From assembly GCA_937138255.1 (NCBI GenBank), contig CAKZOU010000069.1:62001-126000 (forward strand): a DNA stretch of 64,000 nt, in the 5' to 3' direction. Below are positions 35,753-45,643 of the stretch, one piece after another; the first letter of the stretch is position 1, and each line of letters opens with the position of its first letter. This DNA is from an uncultured Paracoccaceae bacterium (GTDB lineage Bacteria; Pseudomonadota; Alphaproteobacteria; Rhodobacterales; Rhodobacteraceae). The translations under genes and the position numbers were made by a program. The notes beneath the pieces are model-generated. The model was not told the origin of the DNA and ran no database searches. It worked only from the letters and a program-made list of their open reading frames with translations.

Positions 35753-36364
35753 CTAGGATGCAGTGCCTAATGCCACGAGATTCTCATGGAGACGGACAGC
35801 AACGAGTTTGGTCAAGAAGATTCCGAAGGCAGGATCGTGCAGGACCAGCTTCAAAACCTGATCGTGAGAGAGGGCGAAGACTTCGCAAGGTTCGGTGCAG
35901 ACCGCGCTTGCCGTCCTGCCCCGGTCATTAAGGAATAGAGCGATCTCGCCAAAGAGCGTGCCCGGCTCGATCTCTTTGTCGAATTCGGGAAACCTGACGC
36001 GCCCTTTCGCCAGAAAATACATCTCTTCCGCCCAGTCGCCTTTGTTGAAAAGGACCATTCCCTGAGGAATCTTGCGATGGACCATCAAAGGCAAAAGTCT
36101 TTCGATCTCTGGATCACCCTCGGCCGCCTCGCGGACCCTCTTTGTCAACCGGACGTGCTGGATCACCCGAAGAATATTAAGAGGGAACAACGCCGCATGG
36201 AGGATCAGGATCGCATGGCTGCCCGCACCGAGCCCGTAGATGAAAAAGAAGACGTTTGAGGCTATGGCAAAACTGCGAAGCGGAATGATGGCTTTCATAA
36301 AGAAGGCCGCAAAGACGAGTGCCGATGCTACATAGGACGTAACTGTGATCCAGTCCGCTGCCAT
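35753..36364 (-). CDS. Small membrane protein with cyclic-nucleotide-binding domain
   Basis: A 203-residue protein with about three helices at the N-terminus (residues 5-70) and a C-terminal CNBD (about 90-195). The phosphate-binding cassette 'LFGEIALFLNDRGRTASAV' is canonical, including the Glu that contacts ribose and the Arg that contacts phosphate, so cAMP binding is likely. The ATG at 36364 follows AGGTTGG; longer frames lack a ribosome binding site. Together with the downstream SulP-CNBD gene it probably forms an operon. The output of this membrane CNBD protein is unknown. Confidence 0.82.
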   Translation of the reverse strand: MAADWITVTSYVASALVFAAFFMKAIIPLRSFAIASNVFFFIYGLGAGSHAILILHAALFPLNILRVIQHVRLTKRVREAAEGDPEIERLLPLMVHRKIPQGMVLFNKGDWAEEMYFLAKGRVRFPEFDKEIEPGTLFGEIALFLNDRGRTASAVCTEPCEVFALSHDQVLKLVLHDPAFGIFLTKLVAVRLHENLVALGTAS

Positions 36365-36622
36365 GTCCAACCTGATTTCTCCGCAAGGCACTAGTGCGAC
36401 ACGACCAAATCTCGGCATGCGGTTCAACACATTTCCGCGCTCTGCCAAGCCACACAGGCAACAGCAAGACATCCGCCGTGGTGGCTCAGCTAGGTTTAGA
36501 CATTTATTCGACCCCTGGGCCGAGTGATTTCGGGAAGGTTGACCGTAGCAGCTCTCGAAGCGTAGCTTACGACAATTGTCTCTCGCCATTGATTGCTCGG
36601 ATTGCCCGGAGAGGGCCCTTTC

Positions 36623-37915
36623 ATGATCAAGACATCCCGCGACGCTTTTGCCGCGATGCTTGCCCGAAGGGGCATTCATTATGGCTGGGCGATGGTCGCT
36701 CTCGCCTTCCTGCATACCGTGTTCGCTTCGGCGTCGATGGGGGTGCCGAGCGTTCTGATTGTCCCCATGTCGGAAGATCTGGGCTGGAGCCTTGGCGAGC
36801 TTTCCGCCCCTCAGGGCCTTCGGCTTGCCCTCTTTGGCCTGACCGCACCCTTCGCCGGCGGTCTCATGCTGCGCTATGGGCCGCGGGCGATGATTACGGT
36901 GGCGGGCGCCTGCCTTGTCGTGGGGCTGTATCTTGCCGTCACCACCACCACGAAATGGCAGCTTTGGCTTGGGCAGGGCATCCTCCTTGGCATCGCGCCG
37001 GGCCTGACCGCCTCGCAGATATCCTCGGTGATCGCCTCGCGCTGGTTCAAGGACAGGCAGGGGATGGTGCTTGGCGTCTTGGGCGGGACATCCGCGGCGG
37101 GGATGCTTCTTTTCATGCCGCTCGCCGGATGGGTTAGCATTGGCTGGGGCTGGCGCATTGCGATGAGCATCCCGATGGCAGGCGCTGTTCTGAGCTGGCT
37201 TCTTTTCGTCTGGTTTGCCCGCGACCGGCCACAAGAGATCGGCCTGCCGCTTTATGGCGAGACAGAGGTTCAACCGACCCCGCCCCCCTATCGCACCAAT
37301 TTTGTCCGCCTCTCGTTCAGCGCCCTGTCGATGGGGTCCAAGCGCTGGATCTTCTGGGTTCTTGTGTTCTCATTCGGCATCTGCGGCGTTTCGAGCTTTG
37401 GCCTGACATCCTCCCATCTCGTCCCCTTCTGTGGCGAATTGGGCGTACCCTATGGAACCGCCGCATGGGTTCTGGCCACGATCGGGGTTTTTGATCTGAT
37501 CGGAACCATCGGCTCGGGCTGGCTTTCAGACCGGTTCGACAATCGCTGGCTTCTCGGATGGTATTACGGCCTGCGGGGGCTCAGCCTGATCTGGCTTGTC
37601 TATGCCGACCCGTCTTTCGCCATGCTGTCGATCTTTGCCATCGTCTATGGCCTTGATTTCATCGCAACCCTGCCGCCGACAATCCGTCTGACCGTGGGCG
37701 CCTTCGGGCGCGAGATGGGGCCGGCGGTCTTCGGCTGGATCTTTGCCTCGCACCATGTGGCGGCGGGCCTGATGGCCTTTGGCGCGGGCGTCAGCCGCGA
37801 CGCAATCGGCACCTATGTTCCGGCATTCCTCTTCGCCGGGGTCCTGTGCCTCTTCGCAACTGCGAGCTTCTTCTTCCTGCGAAAATCCGCGCTTCAAATC
37901 CCCGCGACCGCATGA
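36623..37915 (+). CDS. Major facilitator superfamily transporter
   Basis: A 430-residue MFS protein with 12 predicted helices, of the monocarboxylate/oxalate-formate-like type ('HYGWAMVALAFLHTVFASAS', 'GMVLGVLGGTSAAGMLLF', and 'GSGWLSDRFDNR' in the second half). The ATG at 36623 has GGAGAGG 7 nt upstream and is preferred to a TTG at 36593. It is followed by selO 44 bp later. The substrate is unknown. Confidence 0.85.
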   Translation: MIKTSRDAFAAMLARRGIHYGWAMVALAFLHTVFASASMGVPSVLIVPMSEDLGWSLGELSAPQGLRLALFGLTAPFAGGLMLRYGPRAMITVAGACLVVGLYLAVTTTTKWQLWLGQGILLGIAPGLTASQISSVIASRWFKDRQGMVLGVLGGTSAAGMLLFMPLAGWVSIGWGWRIAMSIPMAGAVLSWLLFVWFARDRPQEIGLPLYGETEVQPTPPPYRTNFVRLSFSALSMGSKRWIFWVLVFSFGICGVSSFGLTSSHLVPFCGELGVPYGTAAWVLATIGVFDLIGTIGSGWLSDRFDNRWLLGWYYGLRGLSLIWLVYADPSFAMLSIFAIVYGLDFIATLPPTIRLTVGAFGREMGPAVFGWIFASHHVAAGLMAFGAGVSRDAIGTYVPAFLFAGVLCLFATASFFFLRKSALQIPATA

Positions 37916-37959
37916 GGCGAGGGCCTGACCTTCCCCGCAAGACCTGATAGCCTCGCTCC

Positions 37960-39432
37960 ATGAGTGCGATCTTCACCTTCGATAATTCCTATGCCCGCGA
38001 ACTTGAGGGGCTTTATTTGCCGTGGACCGGCGCCAAGGCCCCTGCGCCACAGGTGTTGCGGGTGAACGTGGGACTGGCGGAGGAGCTTGGCATTGATCCC
38101 GTAGAGTTGAAGACAGCCGAAGGCGCCGCCTTCCTCACCGGCTCCGACACCCCTGAAGGCGCGGCGCCGCTGGCGATGGCCTATGCAGGGCATCAGTTCG
38201 GCGGCTTCTCGGCTCAGCTTGGCGATGGACGGGCGCTGCTTTTGGGCGAGGTAATCGACCGGAACGGCAAGCGGCGTGATATCCACCTCAAAGGTTCGGG
38301 CCGGACGCCATTTTCCCGAGGCGGCGACGGCAAGGCCGTGCTCGGCCCCGTCTTGCGCGAATACCTGATCGGCGAGGCGATGCACGCGCTTGGGGTGCCG
38401 ACCACACGCGCCTTGGCGGCAAGTCTGACGGGCGAAATGGTCTGGCGCGAGGGCGGCAAGCCCGGCGCCGTTCTGGCGCGGGTTGCTTCCTCGCATCTGC
38501 GTGTCGGGACGTTTCAGTTCTTTGCCTCGCGCGGCGAGACTGACCGCCTGCGCCAGCTGGCCGACTATGCGATTGCACGGCATTTCCCCGACCTTACAGG
38601 TTCCGAGGGCCGCTATCTTCAGCTTCTGACTCGTGTTTGCGACGCTCAGGCCCGCCTCATCGCCCAATGGGTCAACCTCGGCTTTGTCCACGGGGTGATG
38701 AACACCGATAACGTCGCCATTTCCGGCGAAACCATCGACTATGGCCCCTGTGCCTTCATCGACGCTTACGATCCCAAGGCCGTGTTCAGTTCGATCGACC
38801 GCAATGGCCGCTATGCCTATGGCAACCAGCCCAATATCGCCCAGTGGAACCTCGCCCGCTTTGCCGAAAGCCTTCTCGACCTGATCGACCCCGAGGATAG
38901 CGACGCCGCCATCGCCAAGGCGACCGAGGCGCTGAACCAGTTCCCGCAGCACTATCAGGCCGCCTGGCTCAAAGGCGTGCGGGCCAAGCTGGGGCTGATG
39001 AAAGACCTCCCCGGCGACCTTGATCTGGCCAACGATCTTCTGGCCCTGATGGCCGAGAGCCGCGCCGATTTCACCCAGACCTTCCGCTCTCTTTCCGACG
39101 TGGTGCGCGGATCCGAGGCGGCCTTCCGCGACCGCTTCCTCGATCTGGCCGCAATCGACCCATGGCTTGGTCGCTATGGGGAGCGAACCACCCGAGAGGA
39201 TATTCCGACCAACGCGCGGACGGCGGCAATGGACCGGGCCAACCCGATCTATATTCCCCGCAACCACAAGGTCGAAGAGGCTCTCGAGGCGGCGGAAAAT
39301 GGCAACCTCGCGCCATTTGACACTCTCTTGGAGGCGATCACATCGCCCTTCGAGGCGCGGGAAGGCTTTGAAGCCTATGCCGCGCCCGCCCCGGACGATT
39401 TCGGCCCCTACACCACCTACTGCGGAACCTAG
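37960..39432 (+). CDS. selO: Protein adenylyltransferase SelO (YdiU/UPF0061)
   Basis: A 490-residue SelO pseudokinase. It shows 'AMAYAGHQFGGFSAQLGDGR', 'DIHLKGSGRTPFSRGGDGKA' with the ATP-handling Lys, 'HGVMNTDNVAISGETIDYGP' with the metal-binding Asn/Asp, and the C-terminal 'NPIYIPRNHKVEEAL'. SelO proteins transfer AMP to Ser/Thr/Tyr of targets in oxidative stress. The C-terminal region lacks the usual selenocysteine/cysteine end motif common in eukaryotic members. It converges with the CNBD-patatin gene, with a 4-bp overlap. Confidence 0.93.
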   Translation: MSAIFTFDNSYARELEGLYLPWTGAKAPAPQVLRVNVGLAEELGIDPVELKTAEGAAFLTGSDTPEGAAPLAMAYAGHQFGGFSAQLGDGRALLLGEVIDRNGKRRDIHLKGSGRTPFSRGGDGKAVLGPVLREYLIGEAMHALGVPTTRALAASLTGEMVWREGGKPGAVLARVASSHLRVGTFQFFASRGETDRLRQLADYAIARHFPDLTGSEGRYLQLLTRVCDAQARLIAQWVNLGFVHGVMNTDNVAISGETIDYGPCAFIDAYDPKAVFSSIDRNGRYAYGNQPNIAQWNLARFAESLLDLIDPEDSDAAIAKATEALNQFPQHYQAAWLKGVRAKLGLMKDLPGDLDLANDLLALMAESRADFTQTFRSLSDVVRGSEAAFRDRFLDLAAIDPWLGRYGERTTREDIPTNARTAAMDRANPIYIPRNHKVEEALEAAENGNLAPFDTLLEAITSPFEAREGFEAYAAPAPDDFGPYTTYCGT

Positions 39433-41261
39433 CCGTTCCGCCCGTCGCTCTTGCCGATGGCCTCGGCCACCATGGCCAGTTGCACCATGGGATCATCGCT
39501 GGCGCGAGAGGCCACGGCGAGAGCCGCCGACATCTCCTGATAGCTGCGCTCGAAATAGCGCCGGCCTTTGGTCCAATCGAGAAAGCCCATGCCCTGCGGC
39601 GTAACAAGTTCGATCACGACGTCGCCTTCCGTCGAGATATGCTCGAGCTGGCGCCGCGAGGAGACGATCATCGTCCGAGAGAGAATGGAAAAGATCTTCG
39701 GGAACCAAGGCTTGCGGCGCAGGAACAGACGCAGGAACGCCCCGAACCGGCCGGGAAGCCGATCATAGTCGGAGGTGACGCGCCATTCATTCTCCTGCCG
39801 GAAATTGAACACGAGGTTCGGCCCCGCCTTCAGATCGCGCATGGCGGAAATCGGAACGTTGTCGATCAGGGCGCCGTCGATGAAAACCTCGCCCTCGTCC
39901 GACAGCATCGGCGGCAGAAGCGCCGGGATCGAACCCGAGGCCCGCACCGCCCGCCACAACTCGCCCCTCCGCAAGATGCTCAGATCATGTCGGCTGAGGC
40001 TTGTCGCGGCAGCGAAGAAATTGAGGGGGAGATCTTCGATCCGGCGCAGCCCGTAGTGCTCTTTCATCGAACGATCGAGGGTGTGGTGATCAATGACGCT
40101 GTATAGGGGCACGGTCGGTTTCTTAAGAGCCTTGCTCTTTACAAAAACCTCTTCGCAAAGGTCCATGACCCGCTCGGGCGCAAGCCCCATCGCCATTGCT
40201 CCGGCGACCGCCGCGCCGGCGCTGGTTCCGCCGATCATGTCGATGGCAATGCCATGTTCGGCCAAAGCCTTGATCGCGCCGAGATGGCCCGACCCGAAGG
40301 CCCCGCCGCCACAGAGAACGACGCCAAGCGCTGTCCCGGTCACAAACCGGCTCAGGCGCGCGAAATCCTGATCCCGGCCAAGGGCCACATGGTGATGCAG
40401 TGCAAAGTCTCGCGGTTCGGTCCACCCTTGGGTGTGGGCAATCGAAACGTCCGGGCCACCCCGCAAAACGATCAGGTGACGGTTTTCGGGCATGACAGCG
40501 CGAGAGATCGCGTGTTCGCCTTCGCTGACCGCGACCGGGCCGGGCCCCTCGGGCTGCGCGCCCAGAAGATAAAGCGTGTCGCAGTTGGCAGCGATCCGTT
40601 CGAGAACCGCGGGATCGGCAGAACCATCGCACAAAAGCACCGTGCCTTCACCTCGGGATTCCGATGCCCGCAGTAGGCCGATGGGATCTTCGCTCTTGCT
40701 CCCTTCATATCGGGCAACCGCCCAGCCCGGGTGCCGCTCCATGGCCGATGCAAAGGACGACACGAACGGCGCGGGGACCGGCGCATCGCCCAACGCGATC
40801 ATTGCGACCAAGCGGCCAGGGCGGGGCCGCAATTTTGGGCTGGTGGTCGTGACACGCGCCAGCCGCCGGGCGACGGATGACAAGATGCTGCGCTCGAGCC
40901 CGGCCACCTGTTGCGCCACCTCGCGATAGCCCGCTTGCGAGATCACCAGAACTTCGCTGTCCCTGAGCGCGATCACATCCGCCGAACGCACTCCACCGGC
41001 AAAGAACGCCAACTCACCAATCGGCTCGCCCACGGAAATCTCGGCGATCGGCCCGGACGGCCCCAGAACCGCGAACCTGCCCCCAAGCACGATGAACAGA
41101 TCCGCGGCCGGGTCGCCCCGTTGGATCAACAAAGCGCCGCTGCCGATATGGCGCCTCTCGGCCACATCGAGGATCTGGCCGATCACCTTTGGCTCCAGTT
41201 CGGAAAAGACGGGGACGGCTCGAAGCCCCTCGATCTCGTCCGCCGAGCATTCATTCGTCAT
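39429..41261 (-). CDS. Patatin-like phospholipase with N-terminal cyclic-nucleotide-binding domain
   Basis: A 610-residue protein of the neuropathy-target-esterase/RssA type. Residues about 15-130 are a CNBD with cassette 'PIGELAFFAGGVRSADVI'. A middle region of about 170 residues follows, then the patatin domain: oxyanion 'LCGGGAFGSGHLG', nucleophile Ser347 in GGTSAG and catalytic Asp462 in IDGALID. The serine-aspartate dyad is intact, so lysophospholipase/esterase activity under nucleotide control is expected. Its start lies 6 bp after the end of the Gfo/Idh/MocA gene, so the two form an operon. Confidence 0.92.
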   Translation of the reverse strand: MTNECSADEIEGLRAVPVFSELEPKVIGQILDVAERRHIGSGALLIQRGDPAADLFIVLGGRFAVLGPSGPIAEISVGEPIGELAFFAGGVRSADVIALRDSEVLVISQAGYREVAQQVAGLERSILSSVARRLARVTTTSPKLRPRPGRLVAMIALGDAPVPAPFVSSFASAMERHPGWAVARYEGSKSEDPIGLLRASESRGEGTVLLCDGSADPAVLERIAANCDTLYLLGAQPEGPGPVAVSEGEHAISRAVMPENRHLIVLRGGPDVSIAHTQGWTEPRDFALHHHVALGRDQDFARLSRFVTGTALGVVLCGGGAFGSGHLGAIKALAEHGIAIDMIGGTSAGAAVAGAMAMGLAPERVMDLCEEVFVKSKALKKPTVPLYSVIDHHTLDRSMKEHYGLRRIEDLPLNFFAAATSLSRHDLSILRRGELWRAVRASGSIPALLPPMLSDEGEVFIDGALIDNVPISAMRDLKAGPNLVFNFRQENEWRVTSDYDRLPGRFGAFLRLFLRRKPWFPKIFSILSRTMIVSSRRQLEHISTEGDVVIELVTPQGMGFLDWTKGRRYFERSYQEMSAALAVASRASDDPMVQLAMVAEAIGKSDGRNG

Positions 41262-41267
41262 TCTGTA

Positions 41268-42380
41268 TTACTTTCTTGAAATCCAAGCGCCATTGCGCCC
41301 CGCCGAGGCCAGCGCCGCCTCGATAAACCACATCCCCTCAAGCCCGGCTTCGATGCCCGGCAAGAGCGGCCGCTCGCTGCCGGAAATGGCATCGGCAATC
41401 TCGTCGTAGAGCGTGGCAAAGGCTTCCAGATACCCTTCGGGGTGCCCCGGCGGGATACGGGTCCAATCGGGGCCAGAGCCAGCCCCGCCCCGCGTCAGGA
41501 TCTGCTTAGGCTCGCTCAGCCGGGTCAGGGTCATCCGGTTGGGATCTTCCTGCCCCCACTCGATCCCGCCCTTCTCGCCATAGACCCGCAGCCGCAGCCC
41601 GTTCTCGTTGCCGACCGCGACCTGACTGGCCCAGAGCATCCCCCGCGCACCATTCTCGAACCGCAGGAGGATATTGGCGTTGTCATCAACCCGCCGCCCC
41701 GGCCCGAAGGATTGCAGATCGGCCGCCAGCGCCTCGACGCCAAGACCGGTGACAAAGGTTGCAAGGTTGAGCGCATGGGTGCCGATATCGCCGATCGCTC
41801 CTGCGCCGCCGGTCTTTGCGGGATCGGTGCGCCATCCTGCTTGCTTTTGCCCTTCGGTTTCGATCACCCGCGAAAGCCAATCCTGCGCGTATTCGACCTG
41901 CACCACGCGGATCGCCCCAAGCGCGCCTTCGGCAATCAATTGGCGGGCGCGGCGGATCAGTGGGTAGCCCGTGTAGTTGTGGGTCAGAAAGAAGCGCGCC
42001 TTGCTCTTTCGGGCAGCGGCGGCCATTGCCTCGGCCTCTTCCATGCTCGCACAAAGCGGCTTGTCGCAGATCACATGAATTCCCGCCTCCAGGAAAGCGA
42101 TAGCCGGAGCGGCATGAAGGTGATTGGGTGTTACGATGGCAACAGCTTCTATTCCATCGGCCCGCTCCGCCTCGGTCCGCGCCATGTCGGAGAAATCGGC
42201 ATAGGCGCGATCGGCAGTGATCCCGAGATCAGCCGCGCTATCGCGTGCCCGCGTCGGATCTGAGGACAACGCCCCTGCAACAAGATCAAAGCGCCCGTCC
42301 AGCCGCGCGGCGATCCGGTGCACCCCGCCGATAAACGCCCCGCGCCCACCGCCCACCATTCCCAGCCTGATCTTGCGCAT
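41268..42380 (-). CDS. Gfo/Idh/MocA-family oxidoreductase
   Basis: A 370-residue NAD(P)-dependent sugar- or inositol-type dehydrogenase. The dinucleotide motif is 'IRLGMVGGGRGAFIG', the 'IVTPNHLHAAPA' and 'VICDKPLCASMEEA' motifs mark the family (Lys in DKP), and the C-terminal half binds substrate. The ATG at 42380 has GGAGGA upstream. The substrate cannot be told from sequence. Confidence 0.88.
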   Translation of the reverse strand: MRKIRLGMVGGGRGAFIGGVHRIAARLDGRFDLVAGALSSDPTRARDSAADLGITADRAYADFSDMARTEAERADGIEAVAIVTPNHLHAAPAIAFLEAGIHVICDKPLCASMEEAEAMAAAARKSKARFFLTHNYTGYPLIRRARQLIAEGALGAIRVVQVEYAQDWLSRVIETEGQKQAGWRTDPAKTGGAGAIGDIGTHALNLATFVTGLGVEALAADLQSFGPGRRVDDNANILLRFENGARGMLWASQVAVGNENGLRLRVYGEKGGIEWGQEDPNRMTLTRLSEPKQILTRGGAGSGPDWTRIPPGHPEGYLEAFATLYDEIADAISGSERPLLPGIEAGLEGMWFIEAALASAGRNGAWISRK

Positions 42381-42421
42381 ATTTTGTCCTCCAGTTAGCG
42401 CCAATCAAATCAACCCAGAAA

Positions 42422-43624
42422 CTAGGTCGCAATCCCTTCCTTCCGACCTGCCTCTGCTAGATGGTAGAGCCACGCCACAAGAATGCAGAGCGCCGCCATC
42501 GTCCACCAAAGCGCGGTTCCGCCGCCGATGTGCAAGAGGCCGCCGCCCACAAGCGGGCCGATGGCGAAGCCGAAACCGGCAAGCGAAGAGGCGCCGAAAT
42601 AGCTGCCTTTCATGTCCTCCGGCGCCATGCGGTCGATGATCAGATTGATCGTCGGGAACAGGATCACTTCGCCAATCGACAGGACGACAATCGCGAAAAG
42701 GATCGTGTATTGTGATGTGATCGGCACCACGGCAAGCATGGCGAAGGCAACTGCCATAAGCCCGATCCCCAGCATCGCCCGATAGAGCGGGGCTATGCGT
42801 TGCAGGGCTGCCAAGAGCGGGAATTGAAGGACAAGGACGGTCGCGGCATTGGTCAGCGTCACCTTCGGATAAAAGGTCACCGGATCAATCTCGCCGCCTT
42901 GCTGGATATACTGAATTAGCCCGGCCTCGAGCTGGGAATAGGCGATGCCACCTATGCCGAGTGCGAGGACGAAAACCTGAAAGGATTTGTCCTGAGCCAG
43001 AACCCTCATCGCCTCGGAAAAGGAAAACACCTTACCCGCCACCCGACCGCGCGGCGGGGTGCGGAAAAAAATGAAAAGAGCCACGAGGAGGTAGACTGTC
43101 AGGACGCCTGCGACGATCAGAAAAGTCTCTTGCCGCCCCGTCAGCCCCCAGGCCACCCCGACCACCGGCCCGAACGCAGCCCCGAGGTTGAGCGCATAGT
43201 AGCGCATATGCAGCGCGAGATCCTTGGCGTCGCGGTCTTCAAGTTCGTCGGTCAGGAGCGCCCGCCCCGGAGTTTCGATCGCATTGGAAGCGACGCTTTC
43301 AACCAGCATGGCGAAAAGGATCACCCAGAGGCTTTCGGTTACGCCCAGCAGAGCCAGCGACAGGATGGCGACCACAAGACCCAAGACAATGACCCGACGG
43401 CGCCCGAAACGGTCAGACAGATAGCCGATATAAAGCCCCGTTGTCGCAGCTGCGAGGCCGGAGATGCTCAGAAAGGCACCCACCTGAAAGGTATCTAGCC
43501 CATGGTCGCGGTGCAGGATCACGGCTAGATAGGGCCAGACCATGAAGAACACGAACCTGCTGGCCATCGTCGCAAGGATGATCAGCCAGACAACTGGCGT
43601 GAACTGGGAAATCGACCGAAACAC
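42422..43624 (-). CDS. Major facilitator superfamily transporter (drug-efflux type)
   Basis: A 400-residue MFS protein with 12 helices and the motif 'GYLSDRFGRRRVIVLG' between helices 2 and 3. The start is ambiguous: the open frame begins at a TTG (43639), but a GTG at 43624 has GAAGGGG 6 nt upstream, and I prefer it. It is 41 bp upstream of the Gfo/Idh/MocA gene and probably co-transcribed with it, so a sugar or related compound is possible as substrate. Confidence 0.82.
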   Translation of the reverse strand: MFRSISQFTPVVWLIILATMASRFVFFMVWPYLAVILHRDHGLDTFQVGAFLSISGLAAATTGLYIGYLSDRFGRRRVIVLGLVVAILSLALLGVTESLWVILFAMLVESVASNAIETPGRALLTDELEDRDAKDLALHMRYYALNLGAAFGPVVGVAWGLTGRQETFLIVAGVLTVYLLVALFIFFRTPPRGRVAGKVFSFSEAMRVLAQDKSFQVFVLALGIGGIAYSQLEAGLIQYIQQGGEIDPVTFYPKVTLTNAATVLVLQFPLLAALQRIAPLYRAMLGIGLMAVAFAMLAVVPITSQYTILFAIVVLSIGEVILFPTINLIIDRMAPEDMKGSYFGASSLAGFGFAIGPLVGGGLLHIGGGTALWWTMAALCILVAWLYHLAEAGRKEGIAT

Positions 43625-43787
43625 AATGCGCCCCTTCAAAACAGAGTCCCGGCTATGATCCCAGTTGCCGTTTCGTTCAACCCTCAGGCGCGACGGGTCT
43701 GCATAATCTTACCGGATTGGGATTGCATAGACACAGGTTCGGGGGTCTTTTCCTGAAGGTGTGGGGCTCGAGATTAGGAGTGAGTGG

Positions 43788-45641
43788 GTGCAGGATTCTG
43801 GCCGTAATCTGTTGAAGACAGTATTACTGGCAATTGGCCTGATTGGGCTTGGTGCCGGCCTCGTCCTTGGCGTCCTGGGATATGAAACGACCGCCGATCT
43901 GGTTTGGACGGTCGGTGTTTTGCCCGTCTTGGCCGCGCTCGTCATCGATATCATCCGATCCCTTCTTGAGGGAGAAGTGGGCCTCGACATCGTCGCCGCC
44001 CTGTCGATGTCGGCCGCGCTCACCTTTGGTGAAACGCTCGCAGCCGCTGTCGTGGCTGTCATGTATTCGGGCGGCAATTTCCTCGAAAGCTTTGCAGAGG
44101 GCCGCGCTCGGCGCGAGATGCACGATCTTCTGGCGAGAGTGCCGCGCTCGGCCACCCGGCATCGGGACGGAGGGCTCGAAGAGGTTGCCCTCGATGACAT
44201 CGCCCCCGGCGACCGCTTGCTCATTCGGCAGGGCGATGTTGTGCCCGTTGACGGGATTATCGCCTCGGAGACTGCCTTTGTTGATACATCGGCCCTGACG
44301 GGCGAGTCATTGCCGGTCCGGCTCTCCCGCGACGCCGAAGCGCTGAGCGGTTCAACCAACGCAGGCGAAGCGTTTGATCTGACGGCCACGCACCTCGCCG
44401 CGGCTAGCACCTATGCCGGGATCATCCGCCTCGTGTCGGAGGCGCAGAAATCGAAAGCGCCAATGGCCCGTATGGCCGACCGCTGGTCGCTCGGGTTTCT
44501 GGCTGTCACTGTCGTCTTGGCCAGCGCCGCCTGGTGGTTCACCGGCGATCCGATCCGAGCCGTCGCCGTTCTTGTGGTGGCGACCCCCTGCCCTCTCATT
44601 CTGGCCGTGCCGGTGGCTCTGGTCGCGGGCCTTTCGCGGGCCGCGCACTTCGGCGTTTTGGTCAAGGGGGCAAGACCGCTCGAGGCCATGGCGCGGGTCC
44701 AGACCTTGATCCTCGACAAGACCGGAACCTTAACCGACGGCCGCCCGCAAATCATCGCCATCGATACCCGCAACGGCTGGAGCGAAAGTGACGTGCTGCG
44801 CTATGCCGCCGCCCTGGATCAGGCGTCCAAACATCCCGTTGCCCAAGCGGTCGTCGCCGCGGCGCAGGAGCGCGGCCTAGCCCTGCACATTCCGACCGAG
44901 GTGTCCGAACAGCCGGGCGAAGGGGTTTCGGGCCTCGTCGAGGGGAAGCGGATTGTCGTCGGCGGGCAGGATTTCGTTGCGAACCACCACGACGAGGCCG
45001 ATGGCGACCACCCGGCCCTTCTCTCTGGTTCGGCGCTTGTCGCAGTGGCGATCGAGGGCAAGCTCGCCGGTTACATCGTGATGGCCGATCCCTTGCGTGC
45101 CGGCGTGGCTCCGATGTTGGAACGGCTGCGCCGGGGTGGCATCGGCCGCCTTCTGTTGGCCACGGGCGACCGGTCAGAAGTGGCGGCGCGGGTGACCGAG
45201 GGGCTGGGATTGGATGGCGTCCGTTCGGAACTCAGCCCTGATCAGAAGGTTCTTCTGGTTCTGACCGAACGCAAGAACGGGCCGGTCATGATGGTGGGCG
45301 ATGGTGTTAACGACGCCCCGGCGCTCGCGGCCGCCGATGTCGGGGTGGCGATGGGTGCCCGCGGCGCAGCGGCCTCGGCCGAAGCGGCGGATGTTGTGCT
45401 TCTGGTGGACGAGATCGACAGACTCGGGCCAGGGATCGAGATAGCAAGAGGCGCACGCCGAATTGCGCTTGAGAGCGTGGTGGCCGGAATTGGCCTGTCG
45501 GTTCTGGGGATGCTTGCCGCTGCTTTTGGATATCTCACGCCGGTCGAAGGCGCGATCCTACAGGAAGGGATCGACGTAGCCGTCATTCTGAACGCCCTCA
45601 GGGCGCTCAGGATCCAGCCGGATCGGGCGTCTAGAGGATAG
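43788..45641 (+). CDS. P1B-type metal-transporting ATPase with TPCP motif
   Basis: A 617-residue heavy-metal P-type ATPase. It shows the actuator 'DTSALTGESLPVR', the membrane metal-site motif ATPCPLIL (TPCP at residues 266-269), the phosphorylated Asp310 in DKTGT, a 'KHPVAQAV' His motif in the nucleotide domain, and the hinge 'MMVGDGVNDAPALAAADVG'. There is no N-terminal metal-binding domain, and it is shorter than CopA or ZntA. TPCP instead of CPC/SPC places it in a less-studied branch, so the metal is uncertain. The GTG at 43788 with AGGAG 7 nt upstream is chosen; a GTG at 43761 is an alternative. It converges on the response-regulator gene. Confidence 0.88.
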   Translation: MQDSGRNLLKTVLLAIGLIGLGAGLVLGVLGYETTADLVWTVGVLPVLAALVIDIIRSLLEGEVGLDIVAALSMSAALTFGETLAAAVVAVMYSGGNFLESFAEGRARREMHDLLARVPRSATRHRDGGLEEVALDDIAPGDRLLIRQGDVVPVDGIIASETAFVDTSALTGESLPVRLSRDAEALSGSTNAGEAFDLTATHLAAASTYAGIIRLVSEAQKSKAPMARMADRWSLGFLAVTVVLASAAWWFTGDPIRAVAVLVVATPCPLILAVPVALVAGLSRAAHFGVLVKGARPLEAMARVQTLILDKTGTLTDGRPQIIAIDTRNGWSESDVLRYAAALDQASKHPVAQAVVAAAQERGLALHIPTEVSEQPGEGVSGLVEGKRIVVGGQDFVANHHDEADGDHPALLSGSALVAVAIEGKLAGYIVMADPLRAGVAPMLERLRRGGIGRLLLATGDRSEVAARVTEGLGLDGVRSELSPDQKVLLVLTERKNGPVMMVGDGVNDAPALAAADVGVAMGARGAAASAEAADVVLLVDEIDRLGPGIEIARGARRIALESVVAGIGLSVLGMLAAAFGYLTPVEGAILQEGIDVAVILNALRALRIQPDRASRG

Positions 45642-45643
45642 CC

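Noticed and set aside
37894-39267. 457-codon minus-strand open frame opposite selO
   Set aside because: No recognisable domain, and SelO on the other strand is strongly supported.
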